From a virus: 27,044 bases of DNA. The stretch lies in IMG/VR virus record IMGVR_UViG_3300017971_000681, positions 1 through 27,044 of that record; one strand, 5' to 3'. Each line of letters starts with the position of its first letter. Position 1 is the stretch's first letter. Below, one piece after another: positions 7,996-15,847 of this stretch. The notes below the pieces were generated by a model. The model was not told the DNA's origin. It ran no database searches and worked only from the letters and a program-made list of their open reading frames with translations. The position numbers were made by a program, and so were the translations under genes.

Positions 7996-8472
7996 TTAGG
8001 TATCAAGTTCATAAAGACCACGCATAACAGCACTGAAGATTTCTACTTCTACAGTAGTAACGTTACTACCAGCGCGTTTATGGACTCTACCAATAGCAAG
8101 CTTTTCATCAGCTACCGCTACTACCTTTTGGTTTTCAAGTGCATTACCAGTAGCTTTAGCTGGTCCTACTAAATCACCTACTTCAAAAGTAGCTGCTGCA
8201 CAAGTAAACCTGAACACCCCACTAGTAGCCACTGTAATGGGGTCTGTGTCACCACTTCTACTACGTCCTTGGGCTACCCCAAAGAACAAAGCGCAAAATG
8301 CAGCTTGGGTAGTAGCTAAGTCTGTATCCCAAGTGAAATTATCAGCAGCATCTATAACCCCTGCTGTCTGTTCTACCAAATCACCCTTTTCAATAACTAC
8401 TGCTGTAGCCACTGCTTTAGAGGTTTTAGGCTTAATGTCGCCATGTACATAACTGTTAAGATTATCTGCCAT
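7996..8472 (-). CDS. Capsid decoration-like protein, first copy of a tandem pair
   Basis: 158 aa. I chose the ATG at 8472 (MADNLNSYVHG), with GAAGGAG nine bases upstream, over the in-frame TTG two codons earlier. Same blocks as the downstream copy, from FTWDTDLATTQAAF to RGLYELDT, and the two genes are also very similar at the DNA level across the second half. No membrane segments. Likely coats the capsid outside; this is inferred from size, composition and the position between protease-scaffold and major capsid genes. Confidence 0.65.
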   Translation of the reverse strand: MADNLNSYVHGDIKPKTSKAVATAVVIEKGDLVEQTAGVIDAADNFTWDTDLATTQAAFCALFFGVAQGRSRSGDTDPITVATSGVFRFTCAAATFEVGDLVGPAKATGNALENQKVVAVADEKLAIGRVHKRAGSNVTTVEVEIFSAVMRGLYELDT

Positions 8473-8527
8473 GTTCAAATTCTCCTTCTATATCGTTTTT
8501 AAAATTTTTCCAGGTTAAAAATATTAG

Positions 8528-9148
8528 TTAAGACTTCAAACCTTTAGCCCATTCTTTAGAATCCTTGTAAGTGGATTCTTTAACGTTATGGATGTTAGGT
8601 TTGTTATCTTCCAAATCACTTTCTTTTTGCCACTGCTGTACAGTTTCCAGCACTTCCTTTTTAGTGTCTAGAGTAGCAAGCATTTTTCTTTGCTTGGCAT
8701 CAGGCTTAAAGCTTGCTGCATCACAAACTTCTAACACTGATTCCAAAGTAACGGTATCAGATTCATTATCATCTGTACCTTCTTCATCATCGTCTATAGA
8801 CTGCATATCACCTTCACCGTCTGAACCTTCAGCAGGTTTTGCTTCTGCTGTACCACCGGGGATAAGTTCTTTAAGTGCTTTGATTTTTGCAGCTACAGCT
8901 TTAATGGTAGCTTTAAGGTCTAGGTTTGGGTTTTCCAAATCACGTTTGATAAGGGTTAGTACTGCATCTACATCAGAAGTAGAAGTAGGGGCAGCTTCAC
9001 CACCACCTGCACCTTCTTCCATCTCTTCCAGCACAGCTTTAATGTCTTCATCTTCAAAGCCCTTACCCTCTAGGGTAGCTTTGATTTCATCAGCACTAAA
9101 ACTACTTTGCTGGTTATCGCCATTAGATTTCTTTTTTCTAACTTTCAT
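8528..9148 (-). CDS. Scaffold protein from an internal in-frame start (nested gene)
   Basis: 206 aa, same frame and stop as the protease-scaffold gene. The ATG at 9148 is preceded by GAAGGAGAAAGAAAACCT, and the part from GGAG to AAACC is identical to the leader of the tape measure gene at 2653-2666. The product begins MKVRKKKSNGDNQQSS, a start also used by the candidate small terminase at 17554. Family knowledge: lambda C/Nu3 and several other phages make scaffold from a start nested in the protease gene. Expression is inferred, but the ribosome site and the shared N-terminal sequence both support it. Confidence 0.7.
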   Translation of the reverse strand: MKVRKKKSNGDNQQSSFSADEIKATLEGKGFEDEDIKAVLEEMEEGAGGGEAAPTSTSDVDAVLTLIKRDLENPNLDLKATIKAVAAKIKALKELIPGGTAEAKPAEGSDGEGDMQSIDDDEEGTDDNESDTVTLESVLEVCDAASFKPDAKQRKMLATLDTKKEVLETVQQWQKESDLEDNKPNIHNVKESTYKDSKEWAKGLKS

Positions 9149-9655
9149 AGGTTTTCTTTCTCCTTCTTTAGATTCAAAAAGGCTAGATACAGTAGCAGGG
9201 TCTGCTACTACGTCTACGGATTTTACGCTTAAGATGCTTTCACATACTCTTCTTTTATTCTTCATCGGAAACAAACGCGCAGTAGCGTTATGGGATAGAC
9301 CCACATTACCCGGTGAATTTTTAACATCGTAAATAAACTGGGGTGCTAGACGATGGGCTAGGTTAAAGTGCAAATCCCCAAATAAACCTTTTCCTTCTAC
9401 AAGCCTAACGTTTCGTAAGCTACCAAATCTATCTGCATAGCTTCTTTCTGCATGGGGCTTGTTTCTAGGTGGGTGGTCTATGTTTACTTTTGCACCTTCA
9501 TAAAGTTCTGTAGCTTCTGCTAAAGCCTTATCAGGGTAGTCTACACCGTTTGCAGATTTGTTACCGATAATCTTTACACCTTCCACTACACCTTTATCTT
9601 CATTAAGTTTTCCAGGTGCAAAATCTACACTTTCTAGTACGTCAAAATTGGGCAT
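8528..9655 (-). CDS. Prohead protease fused to scaffold domain
   Basis: 375 aa, ATG at 9655 with AGAAAGGAG. Residues about 1-165 are the protease: GVKIIGNKSANGVDYP, then VNIDHPP (candidate catalytic His), DRFGSLRNVRLVEGKGLFGDL, VGLSHNATA (candidate catalytic Ser) and ILSVKSVDVVADPAT. The pattern fits a self-processing prohead serine protease of the S78-like/gp21-like clan. Residues 170-375 are low-complexity, acidic and helical, with Glu/Asp runs (DDDEEGTDDNESD) typical of scaffolds. The protease matures the head after scaffold-guided assembly. An internal start at residue 170 would make the scaffold alone. Confidence 0.8.
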   Translation of the reverse strand: MPNFDVLESVDFAPGKLNEDKGVVEGVKIIGNKSANGVDYPDKALAEATELYEGAKVNIDHPPRNKPHAERSYADRFGSLRNVRLVEGKGLFGDLHFNLAHRLAPQFIYDVKNSPGNVGLSHNATARLFPMKNKRRVCESILSVKSVDVVADPATVSSLFESKEGERKPMKVRKKKSNGDNQQSSFSADEIKATLEGKGFEDEDIKAVLEEMEEGAGGGEAAPTSTSDVDAVLTLIKRDLENPNLDLKATIKAVAAKIKALKELIPGGTAEAKPAEGSDGEGDMQSIDDDEEGTDDNESDTVTLESVLEVCDAASFKPDAKQRKMLATLDTKKEVLETVQQWQKESDLEDNKPNIHNVKESTYKDSKEWAKGLKS

Positions 9656-9717
9656 GGTAAATACTCCTTTCTGTGCTGTATGTAGTCTATTAACTCCTTT
9701 CTATGCAAGAGCAAAAT

Positions 9718-10227
9718 TTAAACTAGTATTCCTTGTACCATAATTCTAAACTTCGTAATTCCACTTAAATTATCTTGAATCCCAAACCGTATAGAATAAC
9801 CCGATGGTATCTCTACATACTTACCAGCTTTGTTAACAGTGAACCTAACAGGAAAAGCATCATCCCCTGCTGCTGGATGTATGATAGAATCTACCCCTGC
9901 AATATTGGCAAAATCGTTATTGCTCTTTAACGTTTTTCCACCCAGAAAATCTAAGGCTTGGTTTAAGTCTGCATCTAAAACTTCTAAGGTACACCCGGTA
10001 GTAAGTGCTGCAAGTCCTGCAAACTTCACCGGGGTTATGGACCCATCTACAATAGTAAAATTAATTCTAGATAGATAGAATGTTCTTCCACTAGGTACGA
10101 TGTAGAAAAAATCTTTAGTAACTACAGAAGCATCTACATTAATTTCTACAGATGCCCCCAGACCATCTAGGGATAAATACTTGTATACAAAATTTTCTGG
10201 TGCTACAGAATCTAAATTAATAGGCAT
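9718..10227 (-). CDS. Putative virion beta-protein, second copy of a tandem pair
   Basis: 169 aa, ATG at 10227 with AAAGGAG. Paralogue of the gene at 10242-10757: both start with LDSVAPENFVY, share FYLSRINF-IVDGS, KFAGLAAL, ALPVRFT/AFPVRFT with NKAGKY, and end with a MVQGIL strand. Predicted all-beta, soluble, no signal. Position between the Mu-F-like protein and the protease-scaffold gene suggests a head decoration or fibre protein, but I do not recognise the family. The spacer to the protease start holds two AGAAAGGAGT sites in a row. Confidence 0.6.
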   Translation of the reverse strand: MPINLDSVAPENFVYKYLSLDGLGASVEINVDASVVTKDFFYIVPSGRTFYLSRINFTIVDGSITPVKFAGLAALTTGCTLEVLDADLNQALDFLGGKTLKSNNDFANIAGVDSIIHPAAGDDAFPVRFTVNKAGKYVEIPSGYSIRFGIQDNLSGITKFRIMVQGILV

Positions 10228-10241
10228 AGTTAATTACTCCT

Positions 10242-10757
10242 TTAACTAGTCAAAATTCCCTGCACCATTACATGGAACTTTGTTACGGTACTTAAATCAT
10301 CGTTCACAGTAAAAACTATTTTATAACCTTCTGGAAGACGCATATACTTTCCAGCTTTGTTAATGGTAAACCGGACTGGTAAAGCATCATCACCAGATGC
10401 AGCTATTACTATAGAATCCGTACCAGCTAAAGGGGCAAAGTCTGAATTATCAGATAGCAATTTACCGTCTGTAAAATCCAGTACTGTATTACTATCAGCA
10501 TCTTCTATATAAAATTCACAACCATTTGCACCTAGTGCTGTAAGTCCTGCAAACTTGGTAGGTATCATTGAACCATCTACAATATTAAAATTAATTCTAG
10601 ATAGGTAAAACGTTTTTCCGTTAGGTACAGTGTAGGAAAAAATCTGTGATTCTAAAGAACCATCTACCATTAGTTCATAGTCACCACCTGAATCTTTTAA
10701 CCATTCATATACAAAATTTTCTGGGGCCACAGAATCTAAACTAATTGGGCTAGCCAT
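10242..10757 (-). CDS. Putative virion beta-protein, first copy of a tandem pair
   Basis: 171 aa, ATG at 10757 with AAAGGAG. Same architecture as its downstream copy, slightly more acidic. Residues 44-60 (VPNGKTFYLSRINFNIV) and 127-137 (ALPVRFTINKAGKY region) are the best conserved. Starts two bases after the Mu-F-like gene stop, so translational coupling is likely. All-beta, non-enzymatic, probably structural. Function not recognised. Confidence 0.6.
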   Translation of the reverse strand: MASPISLDSVAPENFVYEWLKDSGGDYELMVDGSLESQIFSYTVPNGKTFYLSRINFNIVDGSMIPTKFAGLTALGANGCEFYIEDADSNTVLDFTDGKLLSDNSDFAPLAGTDSIVIAASGDDALPVRFTINKAGKYMRLPEGYKIVFTVNDDLSTVTKFHVMVQGILTS

Positions 10758-10759
10758 AG

Positions 10760-11947
10760 TTAATTACTCCTTTTTGCTTTTGCTGCATCCTTCTTAGCTT
10801 TAAGTGCTTTCTTCTTTTGTCTAGCTCTACGTCTAAGAACAGATGCAGACGATTCTTTTTTAATACTGTTAACGGGTCTTAGTTCCCCTTCATCATTTAT
10901 AAAATCAAAGTAGCTTGGTTTCTTTCCAGACTTTGCAAGCTTCCTTTGCATAGCTTCAAATCTTTCTTTACCCACTATCTTTTTCTTAGTGGCTAAAGAC
11001 TGTTTATTAAACCACCCTTGGTACTGTGCTGTACTTACCCTTGGTCCTTCTTCTAATTGTTCTGGCATCTTTCCGGTAACAAGGGGAACATACCAGCACC
11101 TACAGTTAGGTTTGTCTGGTAACTGTGGTCTATCAGATGCTTTGTATTTACCCTTCCCTGCATCCTTGTAATAAATTCTTCCAGCGCGTTTTGCGTGTTC
11201 TGGTCTAGTTCTTTCGTCCAGTGGGTTTTGTATTTGAAATGCATAAATACTATCTTCAAACTGTTCAAATACTTTTTCTCGCATTTCATTATCTATACGC
11301 GCGGATTCTGTTCTAATAACAGTTCTAAGCCTACCGCTAAAAGCTTCTATGTCTGGTTTCACTTGGTTTAGGATTGTATCAGCATCCTTACCTTCTTCCA
11401 GCATATCCAGAACTTTAGAAACTACTTTCTTATCTTTGGTGTTCTTAGTCCACTTGCGTATACGTTTAGTTACTTCCTTACGGTTAACTATGCTTTCTAC
11501 TTCTTTAGTGCTTGGGGTTTTCCTTCTCTTGCTACTCTTGCTTCTACCCTTCTGGGGCTTCTTCTTTCTAACCTTTAGCTTCTTAGCTTCAGGTTCTTTT
11601 AACCCCTTGGATTTCTTCTTAGCTTCCTGCACTGATTCAGTAACGGAAGTTCCAGGTGATAAATGCCTATCTAGAATATCGAAAGCATCATTGTAAGAAG
11701 GTATTACTTTAGACGTAATTTCTTTTAGTGCTTCCTCTTCCCCGGTTAATAGGATTCTATTTAAAGCTACTTCTAGCTGGTTACGATTCTTTACACCACT
11801 ACGTACAAGGGAAGCAAAAGCTAACCACTTTTCACTTACCTTACCAGTGAATCTTTTAGCCTGTTCTATATCTTCGTTTATCTGGCTACCTACCAGTATT
11901 GCTAAATCTGTGTTAATAGCCCTTTGTAGCTTTGTTAGCTTTGGCAT
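10760..11947 (-). CDS. Minor head protein, Mu gpF / SPP1 gp7-like
   Basis: 395 aa, ATG at 11947 overlapping the portal stop as TAATG. Residues 1-110 are helical. Residues 111-150 form a very basic linker that contains KLKVRKKKPQKG. Residues about 208-290 carry the Mu-F-like domain: IRTESARIDNEMREKVFEQF, NPLDERTRPEHAKRAGRIYY and the family signature PNCRCWYVPL. The C-terminus is again Lys/Arg-rich. Proteins of this family bind the portal, enter the virion and in some phages are carried into the host with DNA. Directly downstream of the portal, as expected. Confidence 0.82.
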   Translation of the reverse strand: MPKLTKLQRAINTDLAILVGSQINEDIEQAKRFTGKVSEKWLAFASLVRSGVKNRNQLEVALNRILLTGEEEALKEITSKVIPSYNDAFDILDRHLSPGTSVTESVQEAKKKSKGLKEPEAKKLKVRKKKPQKGRSKSSKRRKTPSTKEVESIVNRKEVTKRIRKWTKNTKDKKVVSKVLDMLEEGKDADTILNQVKPDIEAFSGRLRTVIRTESARIDNEMREKVFEQFEDSIYAFQIQNPLDERTRPEHAKRAGRIYYKDAGKGKYKASDRPQLPDKPNCRCWYVPLVTGKMPEQLEEGPRVSTAQYQGWFNKQSLATKKKIVGKERFEAMQRKLAKSGKKPSYFDFINDEGELRPVNSIKKESSASVLRRRARQKKKALKAKKDAAKAKRSN

Positions 11948-13638
11948 TATTTAACTTCTTCCACTGGTGGTTTCATGGTATCGGATTTATCTATAAGGTT
12001 ATCTGCCCTTTCCCTACTAATCTTGTAAAACAGCATCATTAACTGTATGGCAGTTTCCCTTGTTATAGACTTAGCTGTAAGCCTACCTAAAATTTCATTC
12101 ATTCCAGTAATACCTGCTGCCATACTTAGCAAAGCACTTTCTTCATTTCCAGGTGAAGTAACGTTACCAGCAGCAGTATCTAGGTCTAGGTCTAAATCAC
12201 TATCATCAAAAGCAGCATCTGCTTCTGCTGCAAAATTCATTTGTTCCTGTTCATAGTCTAAGCCTAGTTCACTACTTATAGTTTGCTTGGACTTAACACC
12301 CATTTCATTATACGTTTTGTTTTCATCACTTTCTTCTTTACTATCACGTATTACTAGGGTAGGTGGTTCCACAGATATTTCTATATGGTTAGCTGTATCC
12401 CTTGGTAACCTTCCAGTATCTATAGCATGTTCCATGGCAGCATTAAGTAAGTCTAAATCATATTCTTCTAAATCCCCCTGTTCACTTTGGAAACGTTTAG
12501 TGGCAGGGGATTCTGCTACAAGGGTACTAGAGTAATTAGCGTTAGAAGCATCTGAACCTACCATAAATTCTGGTAAATCTTGTGAAGCTGCTATAGCTCT
12601 AATTTCTGCACGTAAACAGTCTACAGGTTTGGCAGGGTCTAAACCTGCTGTAGGAAAATCATATTCTATTCCCTTCTTTGCATTAATCACTGCACCACCA
12701 CCGGGTAACTTCTCTAGTTTTTCTGTGTAACCTGTTACCGGGTTTTCTATAGTGGTAGTAGTCTTAGCATTTACAAAGGACTGTACAGCAGTACTAGAAC
12801 CCTGCATCTTTCTAACCATGGCTATGGCAGCTTGTGCCGATACAGTGTTAGACATATTTCTAAGCAGCTTCATAGCCCTATCAAGATTATTACGAATAGA
12901 ATACAGGCTAGACAAACCGCGCGGAAATTCTGGGGCAGTGTTTACTTTCCTATGCTGGACTTCTTCAGCAGATACTTCTTCTCCGTTAATAATGTAGCCT
13001 ATAACCTGTTCACCGTCTTCTTCATCATACACTACACCATACTTAACGTTTTCTCTTGTATCTTCCCCGGTGGAAAGGCTACGTATATCTAGAGTTCTAA
13101 AATCAGTCATACCATTAGAACGATAGAAAAGCCTTATAAGTACTTCACCATCCCTATGGGTTTTCCATAAGTTACTTTTGCTTTTCTTTACCCACTTGTT
13201 TCTTTGCAGCAGACGTTTTAACCATAGGCTTACAATCGGTACTAGTTCTTCAGCTCTATCTTCATCCACGGTATCTTGCTTAACTACAGGACTATAAGTA
13301 AAACCATTACCCACTATGTAAGTCTGAAGAACACGTAACAGGTTAATAGCAAATGGATTTTCTGTAGCGTTATAGCGTGAAACAATACGGATAGCTTTTA
13401 GTTCTGCTTCTGTTCTGTATGGTGTTTCTGATTCTTCATTAGAAAGCTTCATACCTAAATCTATCCACCTTGTACCATCGTTACTATCGAAATATGGTTC
13501 CAGTGGGCTAACCAGTTCATGGTTACCAATAGTGATATTGGAAATAGATTCTAAAGCTTGTAACTCTAGCTCTAGGGTTTTTCTATCTACCTGTTCCCTT
13601 AAGCTTTCTACGCTAGTGTTTTTCTTTTTAATTTTCAT
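11947..13638 (-). CDS. Portal protein
   Basis: 563 aa, ATG at 13638 overlapping the terminase stop by four bases (ATGA). It starts MKIKKKNTSVESL and has an N-terminal domain with ATENPFAINLLRVLQTYIVG and the typical portal segment WKTHRDGEVLIRLFY, then LDIRSL and an RGLSSLYSIRNNLDRAMKLL helix. The C-terminal 130 residues are acidic (SDLDLDLDTAAGN) and end in PPVEEVK. The dodecameric portal forms the DNA entry channel and binds terminase. Length and order (terminase, portal, Mu-F-like) are canonical. It carries an ACCTGGAAA word read as PGN. Confidence 0.88.
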   Translation of the reverse strand: MKIKKKNTSVESLREQVDRKTLELELQALESISNITIGNHELVSPLEPYFDSNDGTRWIDLGMKLSNEESETPYRTEAELKAIRIVSRYNATENPFAINLLRVLQTYIVGNGFTYSPVVKQDTVDEDRAEELVPIVSLWLKRLLQRNKWVKKSKSNLWKTHRDGEVLIRLFYRSNGMTDFRTLDIRSLSTGEDTRENVKYGVVYDEEDGEQVIGYIINGEEVSAEEVQHRKVNTAPEFPRGLSSLYSIRNNLDRAMKLLRNMSNTVSAQAAIAMVRKMQGSSTAVQSFVNAKTTTTIENPVTGYTEKLEKLPGGGAVINAKKGIEYDFPTAGLDPAKPVDCLRAEIRAIAASQDLPEFMVGSDASNANYSSTLVAESPATKRFQSEQGDLEEYDLDLLNAAMEHAIDTGRLPRDTANHIEISVEPPTLVIRDSKEESDENKTYNEMGVKSKQTISSELGLDYEQEQMNFAAEADAAFDDSDLDLDLDTAAGNVTSPGNEESALLSMAAGITGMNEILGRLTAKSITRETAIQLMMLFYKISRERADNLIDKSDTMKPPVEEVK

Positions 13639-15203
13639 ACTTGGTTTTCCTCTATTATGTTAAATAGAATCCTTGTAAACATTTCTAGGGAATCTGGACC
13701 ATCATCATGGTCTGCTACTGGAAAATCCTTAAGCTGGTTTACAGCTATGTTAGAACCAGCAGACCTAACTACGTGTATCCTTTTTTGTGAAAGCAAGGGG
13801 CTTAGTCTACGTATACGCATGTTCTTATTAACCCGGTTATCTATGGGTACTATATGTAAATCTAAATTTCTTTCTTCAGCTTCTTCTTTGAAGTCTGCTT
13901 CAAATAAACTTTGGAACTGGTTAACTTCCAGAATAAGTACAGAAGCTTCTGATGCTTCATAAACGGTTAGCCCATCTGCTACGATTTTATCAGCACTTCT
14001 TTTTTCCAGGTTAAAATCTACGTATACATGCCCCCTTGCATCTATGCCCCCATAACAGATGCTACTGTAATCATACTTCTTACCATCCTTTCCTTTGGAT
14101 GGGTCTATAGATACACCTGTTAAAACCAAGTTTTCCGGTAGTGAATCTATCCAGAAGGTATCATGCGTGAAGTACTCTTCTTCCCATTCACAAACTTCAG
14201 GATTAATCGGGTTACCCTGCATTTCTGCCAGAAAAGCCCTATGCCCAATTTCCGCGCGTAGCTGCATTAAAGCATACAAGTTATCCTTATCTGCCCATAA
14301 AATTTTATGCCCTAGGTCCATAGCCTTTTTATTGTCTAGGTAGAAACGTCTAGCAGTCTTTTCGCTAGTGGCATCATGGGGGTTACAATACAGTTCTTCC
14401 CACCTATCCCATAAGTCCATGCGCTTGGGCCATTTCTCTATTGCTCTAAAGGGTTCAGGCTTACCATCTTTCTTTTTCGTTTCCCATCCTGCCCTAGCAG
14501 TTAGTTCTGTGATAAGACATTCTTTATGTAGACTTGTACCCACTACAAAGAAATTAGTTTTAGCGTTACCCATATTAAATACTGTACGGTTAAACCATTC
14601 CTTAACCTTAATCCTTGCAGCATTACTTTCTATATGGGAATCGTTTTCTACATCGTCCAGAATAATTAATGATGGTCTGAATTGTTTAACCCTTCTACCA
14701 CGTATCCTAGACCCTGTACCAAAGGCTTGGATAACTACACCGTTATTTAATTGGATATGGGCTTTTTGCCAAACCGGACCTACCCCGGTAGCGTATGGGT
14801 AATCCCTTCTTAAATCTATGTTAGCTTCCAGTTCATCTTTAATATTTTCCAGGTGACTACAAGCTTGTCCTTCTGTATCACTGATAAGTATTATGTACTT
14901 CTCTTTACCTTCCACAGCTTGCTTTAGTGCATAGGTAAAAGTACAGGTGGTAGACTTAGCACCCCCTCTAGGTCCAATAACTACAGCTTTAACACCCCTT
15001 ACTGGAAACGTACTATCTAACAGTTCAGATACCCATTCATGCATACTACTAGGTTCATTGGTGTAGTACATGGGCAGGTACTTCTGCCCCCATTCAATGG
15101 TACTGGTTTCAGTTTCTATTTCTGAATGTACGCTAAACTGTTCTACTATCCGTTTACGGAAATAGTTAACGTCCAAGCAAGGGGTGTTAAATCTGTTCTT
15201 CAT
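13635..15203 (-). CDS. terL: Terminase large subunit
   Basis: 522 aa from the ATG at 15203, one base after the upstream stop (TAATATG). A GTG ten codons earlier inside the upstream gene is a less likely start, and neither has a good ribosome site, so coupling is likely. Residues (from ATG) about 77-85 are the Walker A loop (GPRGGAKST) and 179-185 Walker B (LIILDDVEN), followed by a coupling-motif-like VVGTSLHKE. The C-terminal nuclease has VSIDPSKGKDG, LILEVNQFQ and HDDGPDSLE, giving the expected acidic residues. It packages DNA through the portal and cuts it. Two ACCTGGAAA copies fall inside (14003, 14846). Confidence 0.92.
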   Translation of the reverse strand: MKNRFNTPCLDVNYFRKRIVEQFSVHSEIETETSTIEWGQKYLPMYYTNEPSSMHEWVSELLDSTFPVRGVKAVVIGPRGGAKSTTCTFTYALKQAVEGKEKYIILISDTEGQACSHLENIKDELEANIDLRRDYPYATGVGPVWQKAHIQLNNGVVIQAFGTGSRIRGRRVKQFRPSLIILDDVENDSHIESNAARIKVKEWFNRTVFNMGNAKTNFFVVGTSLHKECLITELTARAGWETKKKDGKPEPFRAIEKWPKRMDLWDRWEELYCNPHDATSEKTARRFYLDNKKAMDLGHKILWADKDNLYALMQLRAEIGHRAFLAEMQGNPINPEVCEWEEEYFTHDTFWIDSLPENLVLTGVSIDPSKGKDGKKYDYSSICYGGIDARGHVYVDFNLEKRSADKIVADGLTVYEASEASVLILEVNQFQSLFEADFKEEAEERNLDLHIVPIDNRVNKNMRIRRLSPLLSQKRIHVVRSAGSNIAVNQLKDFPVADHDDGPDSLEMFTRILFNIIEENQV

Positions 15204-15204
15204 A

Positions 15205-15843
15205 TTAAGTAGTGGCAAGTAAAATGTATACACTAAAAGTAACGTCTAGTACTGTGGTAACTTCTTCCATTACTAGACTGTTATCATTTGCATCTATAGG
15301 TGCTGCTGTTCCATTTGCTTCACATAACCAGCAGAATAAAGCATCACTACTATAGCTAGACTGTAACTGTATACGTTCATTTCCTGAAGGTGCTAAGTTT
15401 ACATCACTGTTATCTGAAAAGAACTTAGTAGACGATATATCAATATTGTTAGTATGCAGTCCATTGTTCCCCGGTGTATTGGGTCCAAATGCAAGGATGC
15501 CTGAAACAGTAGGTGAAGTGGTTTTAGGTACATGGACTATAAACCCTTTAATTTCTGCTGCATCATCTAAGGCTTGTCCTAGTGCATCCAGACCAGCACC
15601 AGCACCTATATCTAGTCCAGCAAAATCATTTAGGTCTATAGTAATACTAGTACCAGCAGATAGAGTTTTATTCTTCATCCACCAAACCCTATCTACCTGC
15701 CCTTCACCATTACCAGTTTCAAATTCAATATCATTTATACCTGCTGATGTAGAAGCCCTACCATAAGTAGTATCAGTGAGTATATTTTTAATTAAAGTAG
15801 ATAATGAAAAACCTACTTTAGCTTCTGCTTCCCTTGTACCCAT
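15205..15843 (-). CDS. Hypothetical beta-rich, probably virion-associated protein
   Basis: 212 aa, ATG at 15843 directly after the beta-helix gene (four bases). Gly/Asn/Thr-rich and beta-prone: ITIDLNDFAGLDIGAGAGLD, ILAFGPNTPGNNGLHTNNID and a C-terminal strand VLDVTFSVYILLATT. No signal peptide. The composition is like phage decoration or fibre proteins, and the paralogous pair at 9718-10757 has similar composition, but no clear shared motif is visible. Located between the beta-helix gene and terL, whose translation it probably couples. Function unknown. Confidence 0.55.
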   Translation of the reverse strand: MGTREAEAKVGFSLSTLIKNILTDTTYGRASTSAGINDIEFETGNGEGQVDRVWWMKNKTLSAGTSITIDLNDFAGLDIGAGAGLDALGQALDDAAEIKGFIVHVPKTTSPTVSGILAFGPNTPGNNGLHTNNIDISSTKFFSDNSDVNLAPSGNERIQLQSSYSSDALFCWLCEANGTAAPIDANDNSLVMEEVTTVLDVTFSVYILLATT

Positions 15844-15847
15844 AGTT

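Noticed and set aside
11053-11289. Minus-strand 78-codon frame inside the Mu-F-like gene
   Set aside because: It is out of frame within a domain with the conserved PNCRC signature, has no good ribosome site and no recognisable content.
15204-15233. GTG start for the large terminase ten codons upstream of the chosen ATG
   Set aside because: It would overlap the upstream gene by 29 bases and lacks a ribosome site, while the ATG at 15203 is one base after the upstream stop, the coupling pattern used across this genome.
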